32,143 bases of DNA from Pseudomonadota bacterium (GTDB lineage: Bacteria; Pseudomonadota; Alphaproteobacteria; Rhizobiales; Xanthobacteraceae). Location: the NCBI GenBank assembly GCA_023388935.1, contig JAEWFG010000107.1, forward strand, positions 1 to 32,143, written 5' to 3'. The position numbers and the translations under genes were made by a program. Each line of letters begins with the position of its first letter. Positions within the stretch are counted from its first letter, which is position 1. The notes under the pieces are model-generated. The model did not search any database and was not told where the DNA came from. It saw only the letters and a list, made by a program, of their open reading frames with translations. Shown here piece by piece: positions 7,699 through 15,009 of this stretch.

Positions 7699-8024
7699 TC
7701 GAAACCTCCTCGGTAGGGGTGACCTTAGGATTCGATCCGGACGAGGAAGTCTACATCAGCGATTCGTTCTGTCGATACGTATACGTTGTCGCAGCGCCAT
7801 TTTTGAAGATTCATATGTAACGAAGCGTGAGTACGGAACCGGGCAGGAAAATCCATGATATCAATGCGCTTGCGCATCGCCGTGGCGAGGCAAAAATATG
7901 TTGCGGGAGATCAGTGACTGACGGCCGCTGATCGCTTGCGATCACGCCGCGCAAGGACGATAATTTCCGCAGGGCATCCACAGCCCTTAATCTCACGCTT
8001 GTCGGTTTTTCGGCCACCGCAGAC
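7699..8024. promoter_or_regulatory. Divergent control region between the DUF465 genes, with two similar palindromes
   Basis: This 326-bp gap must hold the promoters of both flanking DUF465 genes. It is visibly more AT-rich than its surroundings. Two inverted repeats share the core CGCTTGCG: ATGCGC-TT-GCGCAT at 7864-7877 and TGATCGC-TT-GCGATCA at 7929-7944, with centres 66 bp apart. They could be operator half-pairs for an unknown regulator. No convincing -35/-10, sigma-54 or EcfG (GGAAC/CGTT) promoter was found, and I see no gene here. Confidence 0.35.
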
Positions 8025-8231
8025 ATGACCAATGAAGAAGAGCGTGAGCTCGAATCCGAGCTCACCCGGTTGCAGCAGGAACACCGAGATCTCGATGCGG
8101 CGATCGATGCACTGCATCAATCGCCCGCCCCCGACCTATTGCGGTTGCAGCGGTTGAAGAAGCGCAAGCTGTTGTTGCGCGACCGTATCGCGTTCATCGA
8201 AGACCAGATCACGCCCGACATCATCGCCTGA
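8025..8231 (+). CDS. DUF465 (YdcH-like) small coiled-coil protein B
   Basis: 68 aa and highly charged. Two helices are implied: REL-ESELTRLQQEHRDLD, then LLRLQRLKKRKLLLRDRIAFIED. The L-K-K-R-K-L-x-L-R-D-x-I segment is the DUF465/YdcH hallmark and matches the neighbouring gene at 7516 in layout, so the two are paralogues. The ATG at 8025 has no strong Shine-Dalgarno sequence. Downstream, ggccgg (8238-8243) and ccggcc (8255-8260) form a 6-bp stem that could be a weak terminator. No function is known. Confidence 0.88.
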   Translation: MTNEEERELESELTRLQQEHRDLDAAIDALHQSPAPDLLRLQRLKKRKLLLRDRIAFIEDQITPDIIA

Positions 8232-8346
8232 TCCGTGGGCCGGCGCTGGGCGGACCGGCCGCATTTGAATCCGCTTGACTCGAAAAGAACAAAAGAGGAA
8301 CATTCAAGCCCCCAACGCCCCCAGGAAACGCCCAAGGACAACGCAG

Positions 8347-8565
8347 ATGTCGGCAACCGCCCTTCTCGACAATAGCCATTATGAACAGGCCTGCGACCAG
8401 GCAATCGCGATGTGCGACGGCAATCTGCGCAGCACCATCAAGGCGCTGATCATGGCCAACGAATATCTGGAAGCCGAACTCGAGGAATTGCGTGCGGCGA
8501 TTTCAGCCGGCTGCATTCCCGAGACCTCACGCGGCAAGATGCGGAGCAAGAGCAGCGCCGCCTGA
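8347..8565 (+). CDS. Hypothetical small helical protein, 72 aa
   Basis: The start is placed at the ATG at 8347 because AAGGA lies about 10 bases upstream; a longer in-frame start at 8275 would add a low-complexity basic stretch that looks non-coding. The protein (MSATALLDNSHYEQACDQAI at the N-terminus) continues through NLRSTIKALIMANEYLEAEL, predicted amphipathic helix, and ends in a Lys/Arg/Ser-rich tail. I recall similar short proteins beside DUF465 genes in Bradyrhizobium, but not a function. It is probably cytoplasmic, with no membrane segment or Cys cluster. Confidence 0.7.
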   Translation: MSATALLDNSHYEQACDQAIAMCDGNLRSTIKALIMANEYLEAELEELRAAISAGCIPETSRGKMRSKSSAA

Positions 8566-8602
8566 GTTCCAAAGCGCGATGAGATAGCGCTTAGAGTTTT
8601 TT

Positions 8603-8689
8603 GTTTGAGCATGATCTATGCGCAAACGCCCTTCGCGTTTGTCGCGAGGGAAAGCCGCTTCACACATTGCGCTAACGCGGCCCTTTCGG
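8603..8689 (+). repeat. Extragenic repeat, copy 1 (GTTTGAGCATGATCT type)
   Basis: It begins GTTTGAGCATGATCT, contains a small hairpin (gcaaacgc ... gcgttt) and then GTCGCGAGGGAAAGCCGCT, ending CGCGGCCCTTTCGG. The same blocks in the same order and orientation recur at 8958-9044. It resembles the abundant GAGCATGATC repeats of Bradyrhizobium as I remember them. The in-frame ATG it supplies at 8618 for the next gene is judged accidental. Confidence 0.75.
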
Positions 8690-8698
8690 AGCAACGCC

Positions 8699-8950
8699 AT
8701 GTCGGACGTCACCTACTACGTTGCAATGCCGTTCCTGATCGATGCCGACGGATCGCCTGTCGCAGGCGCCGCGGAGGAATGCCAGACCTCGACCGCCGCG
8801 TTGCGGCGCGCCGAGATCCTGGCGCACGGCGCTGGCCACATTGGCGCAGTCGCATTCAGCCGCAGCGGTGATCCCATGACCGGCGAATTCGGCGACGCCA
8901 AACTGCTGCGCAAATTCGGCAACGTGCCGGAAGATCTGTCTACGCTGTAG
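8699..8950 (+). CDS. Hypothetical protein, 83 aa, bracketed by repeats
   Basis: The start is set at ATG 8699 (MSDVTYYVAMPFLIDADGSP) because the upstream in-frame region is an extragenic repeat. The Shine-Dalgarno signal is weak (CGGAGCAACGCC). The protein has no signal peptide or membrane helix; STAALRRAEILAHGAGHIGA suggests one helix in a small alpha/beta fold, possibly a single domain. I believe similar short proteins exist in Bradyrhizobium but know no function. It lies exactly between two direct copies of the same repeat, convergent with the diguanylate cyclase gene. Confidence 0.7.
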   Translation: MSDVTYYVAMPFLIDADGSPVAGAAEECQTSTAALRRAEILAHGAGHIGAVAFSRSGDPMTGEFGDAKLLRKFGNVPEDLSTL

Positions 8951-8957
8951 GATCAGC

Positions 8958-9044
8958 GTTTGAGCATGATCTCCACGCAAACGCATTCCGCGTTTGTCGC
9001 GAGGGAAAGCCGCTGCACGCTTCGCGTCAACGCGGCCCTTCGGG
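8958..9044 (+). repeat. Extragenic repeat, copy 2 (GTTTGAGCATGATCT type)
   Basis: It repeats copy 1 with scattered differences: GTTTGAGCATGATCT, gcaaacgc/gcgttt hairpin, GTCGCGAGGGAAAGCCGCTG, CGCGGCCCTTCGGG. It ends exactly at the stop codon of the minus-strand diguanylate cyclase gene (TAA 9045-9047). It could provide a hairpin at the 3' ends of both convergent genes. Confidence 0.75.
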
Positions 9045-9809
9045 TTAGGATCCTGCGCCAATTAGCTGCTGACGAGCCTGAGGCTCGTGCCGCCGGAGCG
9101 CCTTGCGTACATACATGGCTGCATCGGCCTCCTCCAAAGCGCGAGCGGCATCGGACTGCGCTCCCAGAAGCGCGACGCCGGCGGACGCACCCGCGGTCAC
9201 GTGCTGGCCGCGAAAGGCAAAGGACATTTCGTCGACCACCTGCTCGAAGGCCGCCGCTTTCGCCTTGGCATCGGTCTCGCTGAGATTCCAGAGCAGCAGC
9301 GCGAACTCGTCACCACCGAGCCGGCCGACCACGTCGGAGGCGCGGACTTGCCGCGTCAGCGCGCCTGCAATCGCCTTGAGCACCTCGTCGCCGGCGGCAT
9401 GGCCGAAGGAATCGTTGATCGGCTTCAGCCGATCGACGTCGAGCACGATCAGCGCGCCGCTGGCACGATAGCGCTTCATGTAGGCGAGGGCGCGATGGAG
9501 TTCGCGCTCGAAACCGCGCCGGTTCGGAATGTCGAGCAGGAAGTCGGTGTCGGCGGCGGCTTCGAGTTGCGCGACCCGCTGCAAGGCCTCCTTGAGCTTG
9601 CTCCGCAAGCTGCGGATGACCTTGGCGCCGTCGCTAGCCGATGCGCTGCGCCGCGCCGGCTTGGCCGGACGTCCGGGGGCAGCTTTGGAGCGGCTGGCGC
9701 TGGTCTTCCGGCCCTTTTTGGCCTTCGCAGCGCTTGCCCTTTTTGGCTTGTTCATGGGCATCCTGCTCAATGAAGGCTTGCGGGGATTCACCAAGACAGG
9801 ATAGTGCAT
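9045..9809 (-). CDS. GGDEF diguanylate cyclase with a basic Lys/Ala/Arg-rich N-terminal tail
   Basis: 254 aa. The start at 9809 is well supported by AAGGAG with a 6-base spacer. Residues about 20-60 are a disordered basic tail with blocks such as KAKKGRKTSASRSKAAPGRP. Residues 62-86 form a short coiled coil, and the GGDEF domain follows from about 87. The active site is intact (GGDEF 165-169), as is the inhibitory I-site RASD at 156-159, five residues before it. It should make c-di-GMP from two GTP and be feedback-inhibited. There is no sensor domain or membrane segment. The basic tail could bind nucleic acid or polyphosphate, but that is inference. It is divergent from purE with 87 bp between starts. 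Confidence 0.92.
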   Translation of the reverse strand: MHYPVLVNPRKPSLSRMPMNKPKRASAAKAKKGRKTSASRSKAAPGRPAKPARRSASASDGAKVIRSLRSKLKEALQRVAQLEAAADTDFLLDIPNRRGFERELHRALAYMKRYRASGALIVLDVDRLKPINDSFGHAAGDEVLKAIAGALTRQVRASDVVGRLGGDEFALLLWNLSETDAKAKAAAFEQVVDEMSFAFRGQHVTAGASAGVALLGAQSDAARALEEADAAMYVRKALRRHEPQARQQLIGAGS

Positions 9810-9896
9810 TCGCTTCTCCTTGCCACCGCCTTGCGAACCGCCGGCCGGAACCGTTAATCTGGCCTATCTCTCTGTTTTCCGAGCACAATTGACGTC

Positions 9897-10385
9897 ATGA
9901 CCGCCCCGATCGCCATCATCATGGGAAGCCAGTCGGACTGGAACACGATGCGGCATGCCGCCGACACGCTTGCGGCGCTCGGCGTCGCCGCCGACACCCG
10001 TATCGTTTCAGCGCACCGCACCCCCGACCGGCTGTTTGCCTTCGCCAAGGGCGCCAAGACGGCAGGCTACAAAGTCATCATTGCCGGCGCCGGTGGCGCT
10101 GCACATCTACCCGGCATGGCGGCGGCGCTGACGGAACTTCCGGTCTTCGGTGTTCCCGTCGAGTCAAAGACGCTCAAGGGCGTCGATTCGCTCCATTCGA
10201 TCGTTCAGATGCCTGCGGGTATCCCGGTCGGCACCCTTGCCATCGGCAAGGCCGGCGCGATCAACGCCGCGCTGCTTGCGGCAGCCGTGCTGGCACTGTC
10301 TGATCCGGCCCTGTCCGATCGCCTTGCCGCCTGGCGCAAAGCCCAGACCGAGGCGGTTGCCGAGCGCCCGGAGGACAAGGCGTGA
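9897..10385 (+). CDS. purE: N5-carboxyaminoimidazole ribonucleotide mutase PurE
   Basis: 162 aa, a typical class I PurE, which converts N5-CAIR to CAIR in de novo purine synthesis. The phosphate-binding loop GSQSDW is at residues 10-15, the catalytic histidine is H40 in SAHRTPDRL, and GAGGAAHLPGM (64-74) forms the active-site loop. The gene overlaps purK by 4 bp (GTGA at 10382-10385), so the partner enzyme that makes its substrate is translationally coupled. I see no purine riboswitch or PurR-type site in the 87 bp upstream. Confidence 0.97.
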   Translation: MTAPIAIIMGSQSDWNTMRHAADTLAALGVAADTRIVSAHRTPDRLFAFAKGAKTAGYKVIIAGAGGAAHLPGMAAALTELPVFGVPVESKTLKGVDSLHSIVQMPAGIPVGTLAIGKAGAINAALLAAAVLALSDPALSDRLAAWRKAQTEAVAERPEDKA

Positions 10386-11488
10386 CCGAGATCAGGCAGG
10401 TGAAGCTGAAGCCCGGTGACACCATCGGGATCCTCGGCGGCGGACAATTGGGGCGGATGCTGGCCATGGCCGCTGCGCGGCTCGGCCTCCGCTCCCAGGT
10501 GTTCTCGCCCGATCCGGACTCGCCGGCATTCGACGTCGTGCTGAATGCGACCTGCGCCGAATATGCCGACGTCGAGGCGCTCGAACTGTTCGCCAATGAC
10601 GTCGACGTCATCACCTACGAATTCGAGAACGTGCCGGCGGCGGCCGCGATGGTGCTGGATGCCCGCCGCCCCGTACTGCCCAACCGCAAGATCCTTGAGA
10701 CCACCCAGGACCGGCTCGCCGAGAAGGATTTCGTGACGCGGCTCGGCATCCGCACCGCGGCCTATGCCGACGTCACTTCGGTCTCCTCGTTGCGCGAGGC
10801 GATCGTCAGGATCGGCCTTCCGGCCGTGCTGAAGACCCGCCGCTTCGGCTACGACGGCAAGGGCCAGACCATCATCCGCGCGGGCGACGACATCGCCAAG
10901 GTGTGGACCAGCCTCGGCACCAAATCGGCGATCCTGGAAGCTTTCGTGCCGTTCGAGCGCGAGATCTCCGTGATCGCCGCGCGCTCGGCCGCGGGCCAGG
11001 TCGAATGTTTCGACGTCACCGAGAACGAGCACCGCGACCACATTCTGAAGATATCCCGCGCGCCGGCGCCGATCCCGGACGCACTCGCCGAGGAAGCGCG
11101 CAACATCGCGGGCAAGATCGCGAGCGCGCTCGACTATGTCGGCGTCCTCGCCGTCGAGATGTTCGTGCTTGCAAATGGCACGGGACCGAAGGTGCTGGTC
11201 AACGAGATCGCCCCGCGCGTGCACAATTCCGGACACTGGACGCTCGACGGCGCGTCGGTTTCGCAGTTCGAGCAGCACATCCGCGCCATCGCAGGCTGGC
11301 CGCTCGGCAAGCCCGTGCGCCACGGCGAGGTCGTCACCATGACCAATCTGATCGGCGACGAGATCAACGATTACGAGAAGTGGCTGACCGTCCCGGGCGC
11401 GACCATCCACATCTACGGCAAGGGCGCGCCGCGCCCCGGCCGCAAGATGGGCCACGTCACCGAAGTCGGGCCGACGCAGGGCAAGTGA
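10382..11488 (+). CDS. purK: N5-carboxyaminoimidazole ribonucleotide synthase PurK
   Basis: 368 aa, ATP-grasp enzyme that carboxylates AIR with ATP and bicarbonate to N5-CAIR, feeding PurE. It has the N-terminal GGGQLGRM (19-26), the ATP-grasp loop RRFGYDGKGQ, the FEREISVIAAR strand and the C-terminal signature NEIAPRVHNSGHWT. The start is the GTG at 10382, overlapping the purE stop; this fits the usual purEK overlap. A terminator follows at 11511-11539. Length and motifs are normal. Confidence 0.97.
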   Translation: MTEIRQVKLKPGDTIGILGGGQLGRMLAMAAARLGLRSQVFSPDPDSPAFDVVLNATCAEYADVEALELFANDVDVITYEFENVPAAAAMVLDARRPVLPNRKILETTQDRLAEKDFVTRLGIRTAAYADVTSVSSLREAIVRIGLPAVLKTRRFGYDGKGQTIIRAGDDIAKVWTSLGTKSAILEAFVPFEREISVIAARSAAGQVECFDVTENEHRDHILKISRAPAPIPDALAEEARNIAGKIASALDYVGVLAVEMFVLANGTGPKVLVNEIAPRVHNSGHWTLDGASVSQFEQHIRAIAGWPLGKPVRHGEVVTMTNLIGDEINDYEKWLTVPGATIHIYGKGAPRPGRKMGHVTEVGPTQGK

Positions 11489-11510
11489 GGGGACCGCGGC
11501 AAATGCCGCG

Positions 11511-11539
11511 ATCTCGCTTTGCGACGAGATTTTTGTTTT
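11511..11539 (+). terminator. Rho-independent terminator of purEK
   Basis: atctcg (11511-11516) pairs with cgagat (11525-11530) and is followed by TTTTGTTTT (11531-11539). A second small stem (cgcggc 11495-11500 with gccgcg 11505-11510) lies just before it. Position behind the purK stop (11488) fits. Confidence 0.65.
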
Positions 11540-11540
11540 G

Positions 11541-11586
11541 ACGCGTTTTCTTGACGCGAACCGGTATCCACTTCGCTCGAAAACGA
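11541..11586. repeat. Extragenic repeat between purK and aqpZ
   Basis: This contains GACGCGAACCGGTATCCACT followed by TCGCTCGAAAACG, with a terminal inverted match (cgttttc at the left, gaaaacg at the right). I recognise it as a frequent Bradyrhizobium-type extragenic element that usually sits between genes. It lies directly before the aqpZ stop codon at 11588. Confidence 0.6.
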
Positions 11587-11587
11587 C

Positions 11588-12310
11588 CTAGGCCGTCTTC
11601 ACGCCCGCGACGACGCCGCCAGGCTCCTCGCTGAGCCAGCGATAGATCACCCCGCCGAGCGCGCCGCCGATCAGGGGGGCGACCCAGAACATCCAGAGCT
11701 GCGCCAGCGCCCAGCCGCCGACGAACAGCGCCGGGCCCGTGCTGCGCGCCGGGTTCACCGACGTATTGGTGACCGGGATGCTGACGAGGTGGATCATCAC
11801 CAGCGTGAGCCCGATCGCGAGCGGGGCAAAGCCTACGGGCGCACGGCCGTGGGTGGCACCCATAATGATGAACAGGAACATCATGGTCATCACCACCTCG
11901 GTGATGAAGCAGGCAATCATGCTGTAGTGGCCCGGCGAATGCGCGTCGTATCCGTTCGACGCGAAGCCCTTGGTGACGTCGAATCCGGGAGCACCGCTTG
12001 CGATCACATAGAGCAGCTGGGCCGCTACGATCGCGCCGCAAACCTGCGCAATCACGTAAGGCAGGATCTGTCCTCCCGGAAAGCGCCCGCCGGCGGCCAG
12101 CCCGACGGTAACGGCCGGGTTGAGATGGCAGCCCGAGATGTGGCCAATCGCATAGGCCATGGTGACCACGCTCAGCCCGAACGCCAGGGACACGCCGACA
12201 AGGCCGATGCCGACCTGCGGGAAACCGGCCGCGATCACCGCGCTGCCGCAGCCTGCAAATGTGAGCCAGAATGTGCCGATGGCCTCGGCAGCATATTTCT
12301 TCATATCCAT
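11588..12310 (-). CDS. aqpZ: Aquaporin Z
   Basis: 240 aa inner-membrane water channel of the MIP family, with six helices and two half-helices. Both NPA motifs are present (64-66 in HLNPAV and 186-188 in SVNPAR). The selectivity filter residues F44, H174, T183 and R189 match the water-selective pattern of E. coli AqpZ rather than glycerol facilitators. I chose the ATG at 12310 since GGGAG lies 7 bases upstream; the open frame extends 19 codons further without support. The gene is monocistronic and divergent from rpsU. Confidence 0.95.
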   Translation of the reverse strand: MDMKKYAAEAIGTFWLTFAGCGSAVIAAGFPQVGIGLVGVSLAFGLSVVTMAYAIGHISGCHLNPAVTVGLAAGGRFPGGQILPYVIAQVCGAIVAAQLLYVIASGAPGFDVTKGFASNGYDAHSPGHYSMIACFITEVVMTMMFLFIIMGATHGRAPVGFAPLAIGLTLVMIHLVSIPVTNTSVNPARSTGPALFVGGWALAQLWMFWVAPLIGGALGGVIYRWLSEEPGGVVAGVKTA

Positions 12311-12571
12311 GTGGCGTCTCCCCTGATTTCCTGGAATTCCGGAACAAAGCTCCGGTCGCGGCCCCATCTTGGCGCCAAATCTCCCAAATCAGGGCTGCAC
12401 GGGGTATTTTCGCCGCGTTTAATGGCTGAACTTGGCCCGAAAATCCGCTTGGCAGGTGGACATCCCCGGTTTTGTCTGATACATCCGCGCCCTCAAGGTT
12501 AAGGGCTTGCGCTTTTTGCCGTCCCTTTGACTTACCAGAATTCAAATCCGATCTACTGAAGAGGATGCCGC

Positions 12572-12868
12572 GTGCAGGTTCTCGTTCGCGATAACAATGT
12601 CGATCAAGCCCTCAAGGCGCTGAAGAAGAAGATGCAGCGCGAGGGAATTTTCCGCGAGATGAAGCTCCGCGGTCACTACGAGAAGCCGTCCGAGAAGAAG
12701 GCCCGCGAAAAGGCCGAAGCCGTGCGCCGTGCACGCAAGCTGGCCCGCAAGAAGCTGCAGCGCGAAGGCCTCCTGCCGATGAAGCCGAAGCCGGTGTTCG
12801 GCGCAGGTCCGGGCGGTGATCGTGGCGGCCGTGGCGGCCCCGGTGCAGGTCCGCGCGGACCGCGCTGA
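12572..12868 (+). CDS. rpsU: Small ribosomal subunit protein bS21
   Basis: 98 aa. Residues 1-67 are classical S21 (MQVLVRDNNVDQALKALKKK, then MQREGIFREMKLRGHYEKPSEKK is split by the usual basic helix), important for initiation on the 30S subunit. The start is GTG at 12572, preceded by AGAGGA. The C-terminal 25 residues form a Gly/Arg/Pro-rich tail (GGDRGGRGGPGAGPRGPR) beyond the core found in E. coli (71 aa); such tails occur in alphaproteobacterial S21. A strong terminator follows. No promoter was identified with confidence in the 261-bp gap from aqpZ. Confidence 0.96.
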   Translation: MQVLVRDNNVDQALKALKKKMQREGIFREMKLRGHYEKPSEKKAREKAEAVRRARKLARKKLQREGLLPMKPKPVFGAGPGGDRGGRGGPGAGPRGPR

Positions 12869-12902
12869 TTTTGCCGAACTTGTAAGACCTCAGTTTTCGA
12901 TG

Positions 12903-12932
12903 ACGCGGGCCTCCGGCCCGCGTTATTGTTTT
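12903..12932 (+). terminator. Rho-independent terminator of rpsU
   Basis: acgcgggcc (12903-12911) pairs perfectly with ggcccgcgt (12915-12923) around a TCC loop, followed by TATTGTTTT. It lies 35 bp after the rpsU stop. The stem is 9 bp and GC-rich, a classic intrinsic terminator. Confidence 0.85.
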
Positions 12933-12996
12933 GTGAGCAGGTGCCTTTTCTGGGACGGGGCACTACCGATGCGGCACCAGCGCGAGCGAACCGTAG

Positions 12997-13647
12997 ATGG
13001 CCTCCCCTTTCCCCGAGCGCGGCCTGGCGCGACTGCGCCAGATCTGGCAGCAGCCGCTCGCGCTGGCCTTGATGGGGATTGCACTGTGCGGCTGTTCTTT
13101 CGACCTGGGATCACTGATGCCGGAGAAGGAAAAGGCGCAGGAGGCGCCCAAGGCGGCGGCGGTCGCTGAGAGCGCGGTCAGCGCCGGCAATGTCACCGAA
13201 GCCCAGACTCATACCGCAAAGGCCCAAGCCCTGGCGAAGTCCGGGGAGACGGCGGCAGCGCTGGATGAATTCAATCGCGCCGTCGGGCTGGATCCCTACA
13301 ATGCGCAGGCCCTCTATGGCCGCGCCCTGATCTATCAGGGCAACAACGAGCACGATTTCGCCATCGCCGATTTTAGCGCCGCGAGCGGGCTCAACCCGCA
13401 GAAGGCCGAGCCGCTGCTCGGCCGCGCCACCAGCTATCTCGCCCTCGGCAAGGTCAAGGAGGCCGCGGCCGATCTCGATGAGGCTTCCGAGGCCGATCCG
13501 AACAATGCCCAGGTCTGGACCACGCGCGGACAGGCCTACGAGCGGCTCGGCGACAAGACCAAGGCCGCGGCGTCCTACAACAAGGCGGTGGCCTTGCGCC
13601 CGCGCGACGATGCTGCCCGGAGCGGCCTGGCCCGCGTCGGCGGCTGA
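12997..13647 (+). CDS. TPR-repeat lipoprotein
   Basis: 216 aa. The N-terminus has a basic segment, a hydrophobic stretch (LALALMGIAL, 21-30) and a lipobox-like L-C-G-C with the lipid-acceptor Cys at 33, so export and lipid anchoring are likely, though the Cys at -2 is unusual. A linker to about residue 68 is followed by about four tetratricopeptide repeats (roughly 70-205), for example ALDEFNRAVGLDPYNAQALY and AADLDEASEADPNNAQVW. It probably scaffolds protein interactions at the inner or outer membrane, in the manner of NlpI-type proteins, but no partner is visible. It starts after the rpsU terminator and so should have its own promoter. Confidence 0.88.
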   Translation: MASPFPERGLARLRQIWQQPLALALMGIALCGCSFDLGSLMPEKEKAQEAPKAAAVAESAVSAGNVTEAQTHTAKAQALAKSGETAAALDEFNRAVGLDPYNAQALYGRALIYQGNNEHDFAIADFSAASGLNPQKAEPLLGRATSYLALGKVKEAAADLDEASEADPNNAQVWTTRGQAYERLGDKTKAAASYNKAVALRPRDDAARSGLARVGG

Positions 13648-13674
13648 CAGTGCTGGAATAGTGCAGGTGCCGTC

Positions 13675-14619
13675 TTAATCGGGGGTGGCGCCCTTCGGCA
13701 GAACGGCGTGGAACATCGACTTGACGCCCGACAGCATCTCGTCGGCCACGTTGGTCTTTGGCCGCGGCATGGATGTGCCGACGTCGGCGCGCAGATCGAG
13801 CGGCGGCGCGATCACCGGCACGGGAATATCGGCCGGCGGCGTCAGCCGATTCGGGCCATCATCGCCGACCGAAGCCGTGTAGGGCGGGTTCGCCTGCGAC
13901 GAGGCGCCATAGGCCTCATTTGACGGCGTCGACACAGTGATCGGCGGCGGCAGCGGATGCACCACGGACGGCAGCGTCGTCACGACACGCGGCGCTTCCG
14001 GCGCGCGGGCGGCTTCCTGCACCGCCGGCTCCGGCGTCCTCTCGGTCGGCTTGGTCTCGGCAGATTTGGCCTCAGCGGCCTTGCCCTCAGGCGATTTGCG
14101 CAGCCGCTCGATGGCAGCGCGCGCGAGATCGTTGGCGTCGGGGGTCGCAGCCAGGGACGCAGCAGCCGGTGCCGAGTTGGCCTCAACCACCGGGGCGGCG
14201 GGAGCGGACGCGGTGGGCGCCGGGGTGGATTTGGCGACCGCCTTTTCACGCGCCGGGGCACGGCCGTGCGAAGCGGTCTCGGCCGGAGCCACGTCCGCAG
14301 CCTTGGTCTGGGCCGGGTGCTCGGTGGACTTGTCGGCAGGCTTCTCGGCCGCGGCCTTGTCGGTCACGCTCTTCTCGGAGATGCTCTTCTCAGAGACGCT
14401 CTTCTCAGAGACGCCCTTGGCCTTGACGCCGGGCGCCGGGAGATTGGCCACGTCGGCGGGCTTGCCGTTCTTGCCGGCATCGGCGGGCGCCACCACGACC
14501 GCAGGAGCGTCGGCCGCCGGCTTGGCGTTGATGTAATGATTAACGATATACGCCCCGATGATCGTCGCGAGCACCGAGGGGAAAATATCCATCGATATTT
14601 TAGCGAGGTATTTCAGCAT
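13675..14619 (-). CDS. Membrane-anchored Ala/Pro-rich low-complexity protein
   Basis: 314 aa, function not recognised. Residues about 10-29 (MDIFPSVLATIIGAYIVNHY) are one membrane helix; the rest is a long, probably disordered Ala/Pro/Lys/Glu region predicted outside or inside the membrane depending on topology. It contains three near-identical 5-residue units with S-E-K-S (encoded at 14365-14409). Short ordered-looking islands are ANDLARAAIERLRKSPEGKA and the C-terminal VADEMLSGVKSMFHAVLPKG, a likely amphipathic helix. A GGGGAG lies about 11 bases before the ATG at 14619. It could be a periplasm-spanning linker, but this is inference. Codon phase and start support real coding. Confidence 0.75.
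   Translation of the reverse strand: MLKYLAKISMDIFPSVLATIIGAYIVNHYINAKPAADAPAVVVAPADAGKNGKPADVANLPAPGVKAKGVSEKSVSEKSISEKSVTDKAAAEKPADKSTEHPAQTKAADVAPAETASHGRAPAREKAVAKSTPAPTASAPAAPVVEANSAPAAASLAATPDANDLARAAIERLRKSPEGKAAEAKSAETKPTERTPEPAVQEAARAPEAPRVVTTLPSVVHPLPPPITVSTPSNEAYGASSQANPPYTASVGDDGPNRLTPPADIPVPVIAPPLDLRADVGTSMPRPKTNVADEMLSGVKSMFHAVLPKGATPD
14365..14409 (-). repeat. 15-bp tandem repeat, three units, inside a coding region
   Basis: Three head-to-tail 15-bp units (14365-14379, 14380-14394, 14395-14409) differ at only a few bases and encode successive V/I-S/T-E/D-K-S pentapeptides on the minus strand; a partial fourth unit starts at 14410. In-frame length change would not disrupt the protein. 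Confidence 0.85.
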
Positions 14620-14713
14620 TTCTCGGCCACTCCCCGCGCGTTCTGATGCGGGAACTTTCGGGCATTGTAAGGGATCAACTGCGACGGATCGATGGCAAGG
14701 GGGAACACCGAAA

Positions 14714-14998
14714 CTACGGCTTCAGCTCGATCTCAAGGAACACGATCTCGGTTGAGGTTTCGTTAAGTACATCGTGTTGGACGCCGGCCTTGCGGAAATA
14801 GGATTTTCCGGCGGCAAGCTGCGCCTTGGAACGCTCGCCCCCGGGCGCCACGATGGTCATCTCGCCGGCAACGACAGGAACGATCACATAGTCCATGCCG
14901 TGGGTGTGATGCCCGGTCGCACTGCCTGGGGCGAGCCGCCACTCCGTCACCCGAACTTCGTCGTTATCCACCTGAACCTCGGACTTGGCGGCAAGCAT
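14714..14998 (-). CDS. Small single-domain cupin protein
   Basis: 94 aa, one cupin_2 barrel. Motif 1 is G-x-x-x-G-H-H-T-H-G-M-D, giving metal ligands H31, H33 and probably D36 in place of the usual Glu. Motif 2, GKSYFRKAGVQHDVLNET, supplies H75. A metal-binding dioxygenase, isomerase or sensor role is possible; the substrate cannot be told. TAGGAG, which overlaps the chaA stop codon, serves as Shine-Dalgarno for the ATG at 14998. It is therefore very likely co-transcribed and coupled with chaA. Similar small cupins occur in beta-alanine degradation (BauB), but nothing here supports that pathway. Confidence 0.85.
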   Translation of the reverse strand: MLAAKSEVQVDNDEVRVTEWRLAPGSATGHHTHGMDYVIVPVVAGEMTIVAPGGERSKAQLAAGKSYFRKAGVQHDVLNETSTEIVFLEIELKP

Positions 14999-15009
14999 CG
15001 GAAATTCTC

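Noticed and set aside
7611..7820. Plus-strand frame of 69 codons across the start of the first DUF465 gene
   Set aside because: It overlaps a gene with a perfect ribosome site on the other strand, and shows no family features of its own.
7699..8024. EcfG-type general stress promoter (GGAAC) near 7838
   Set aside because: GGAAC is present, but no CGTT follows at the 16-18 bp spacing.
8618..8698. Longer start for the 83-aa protein
   Set aside because: The 27 extra codons lie inside an extragenic repeat that also occurs at 8958-9044 without a gene.
10205..11455. Minus-strand frame of 416 codons over purE/purK
   Set aside because: Antisense to purK, with composition typical of shadow frames.
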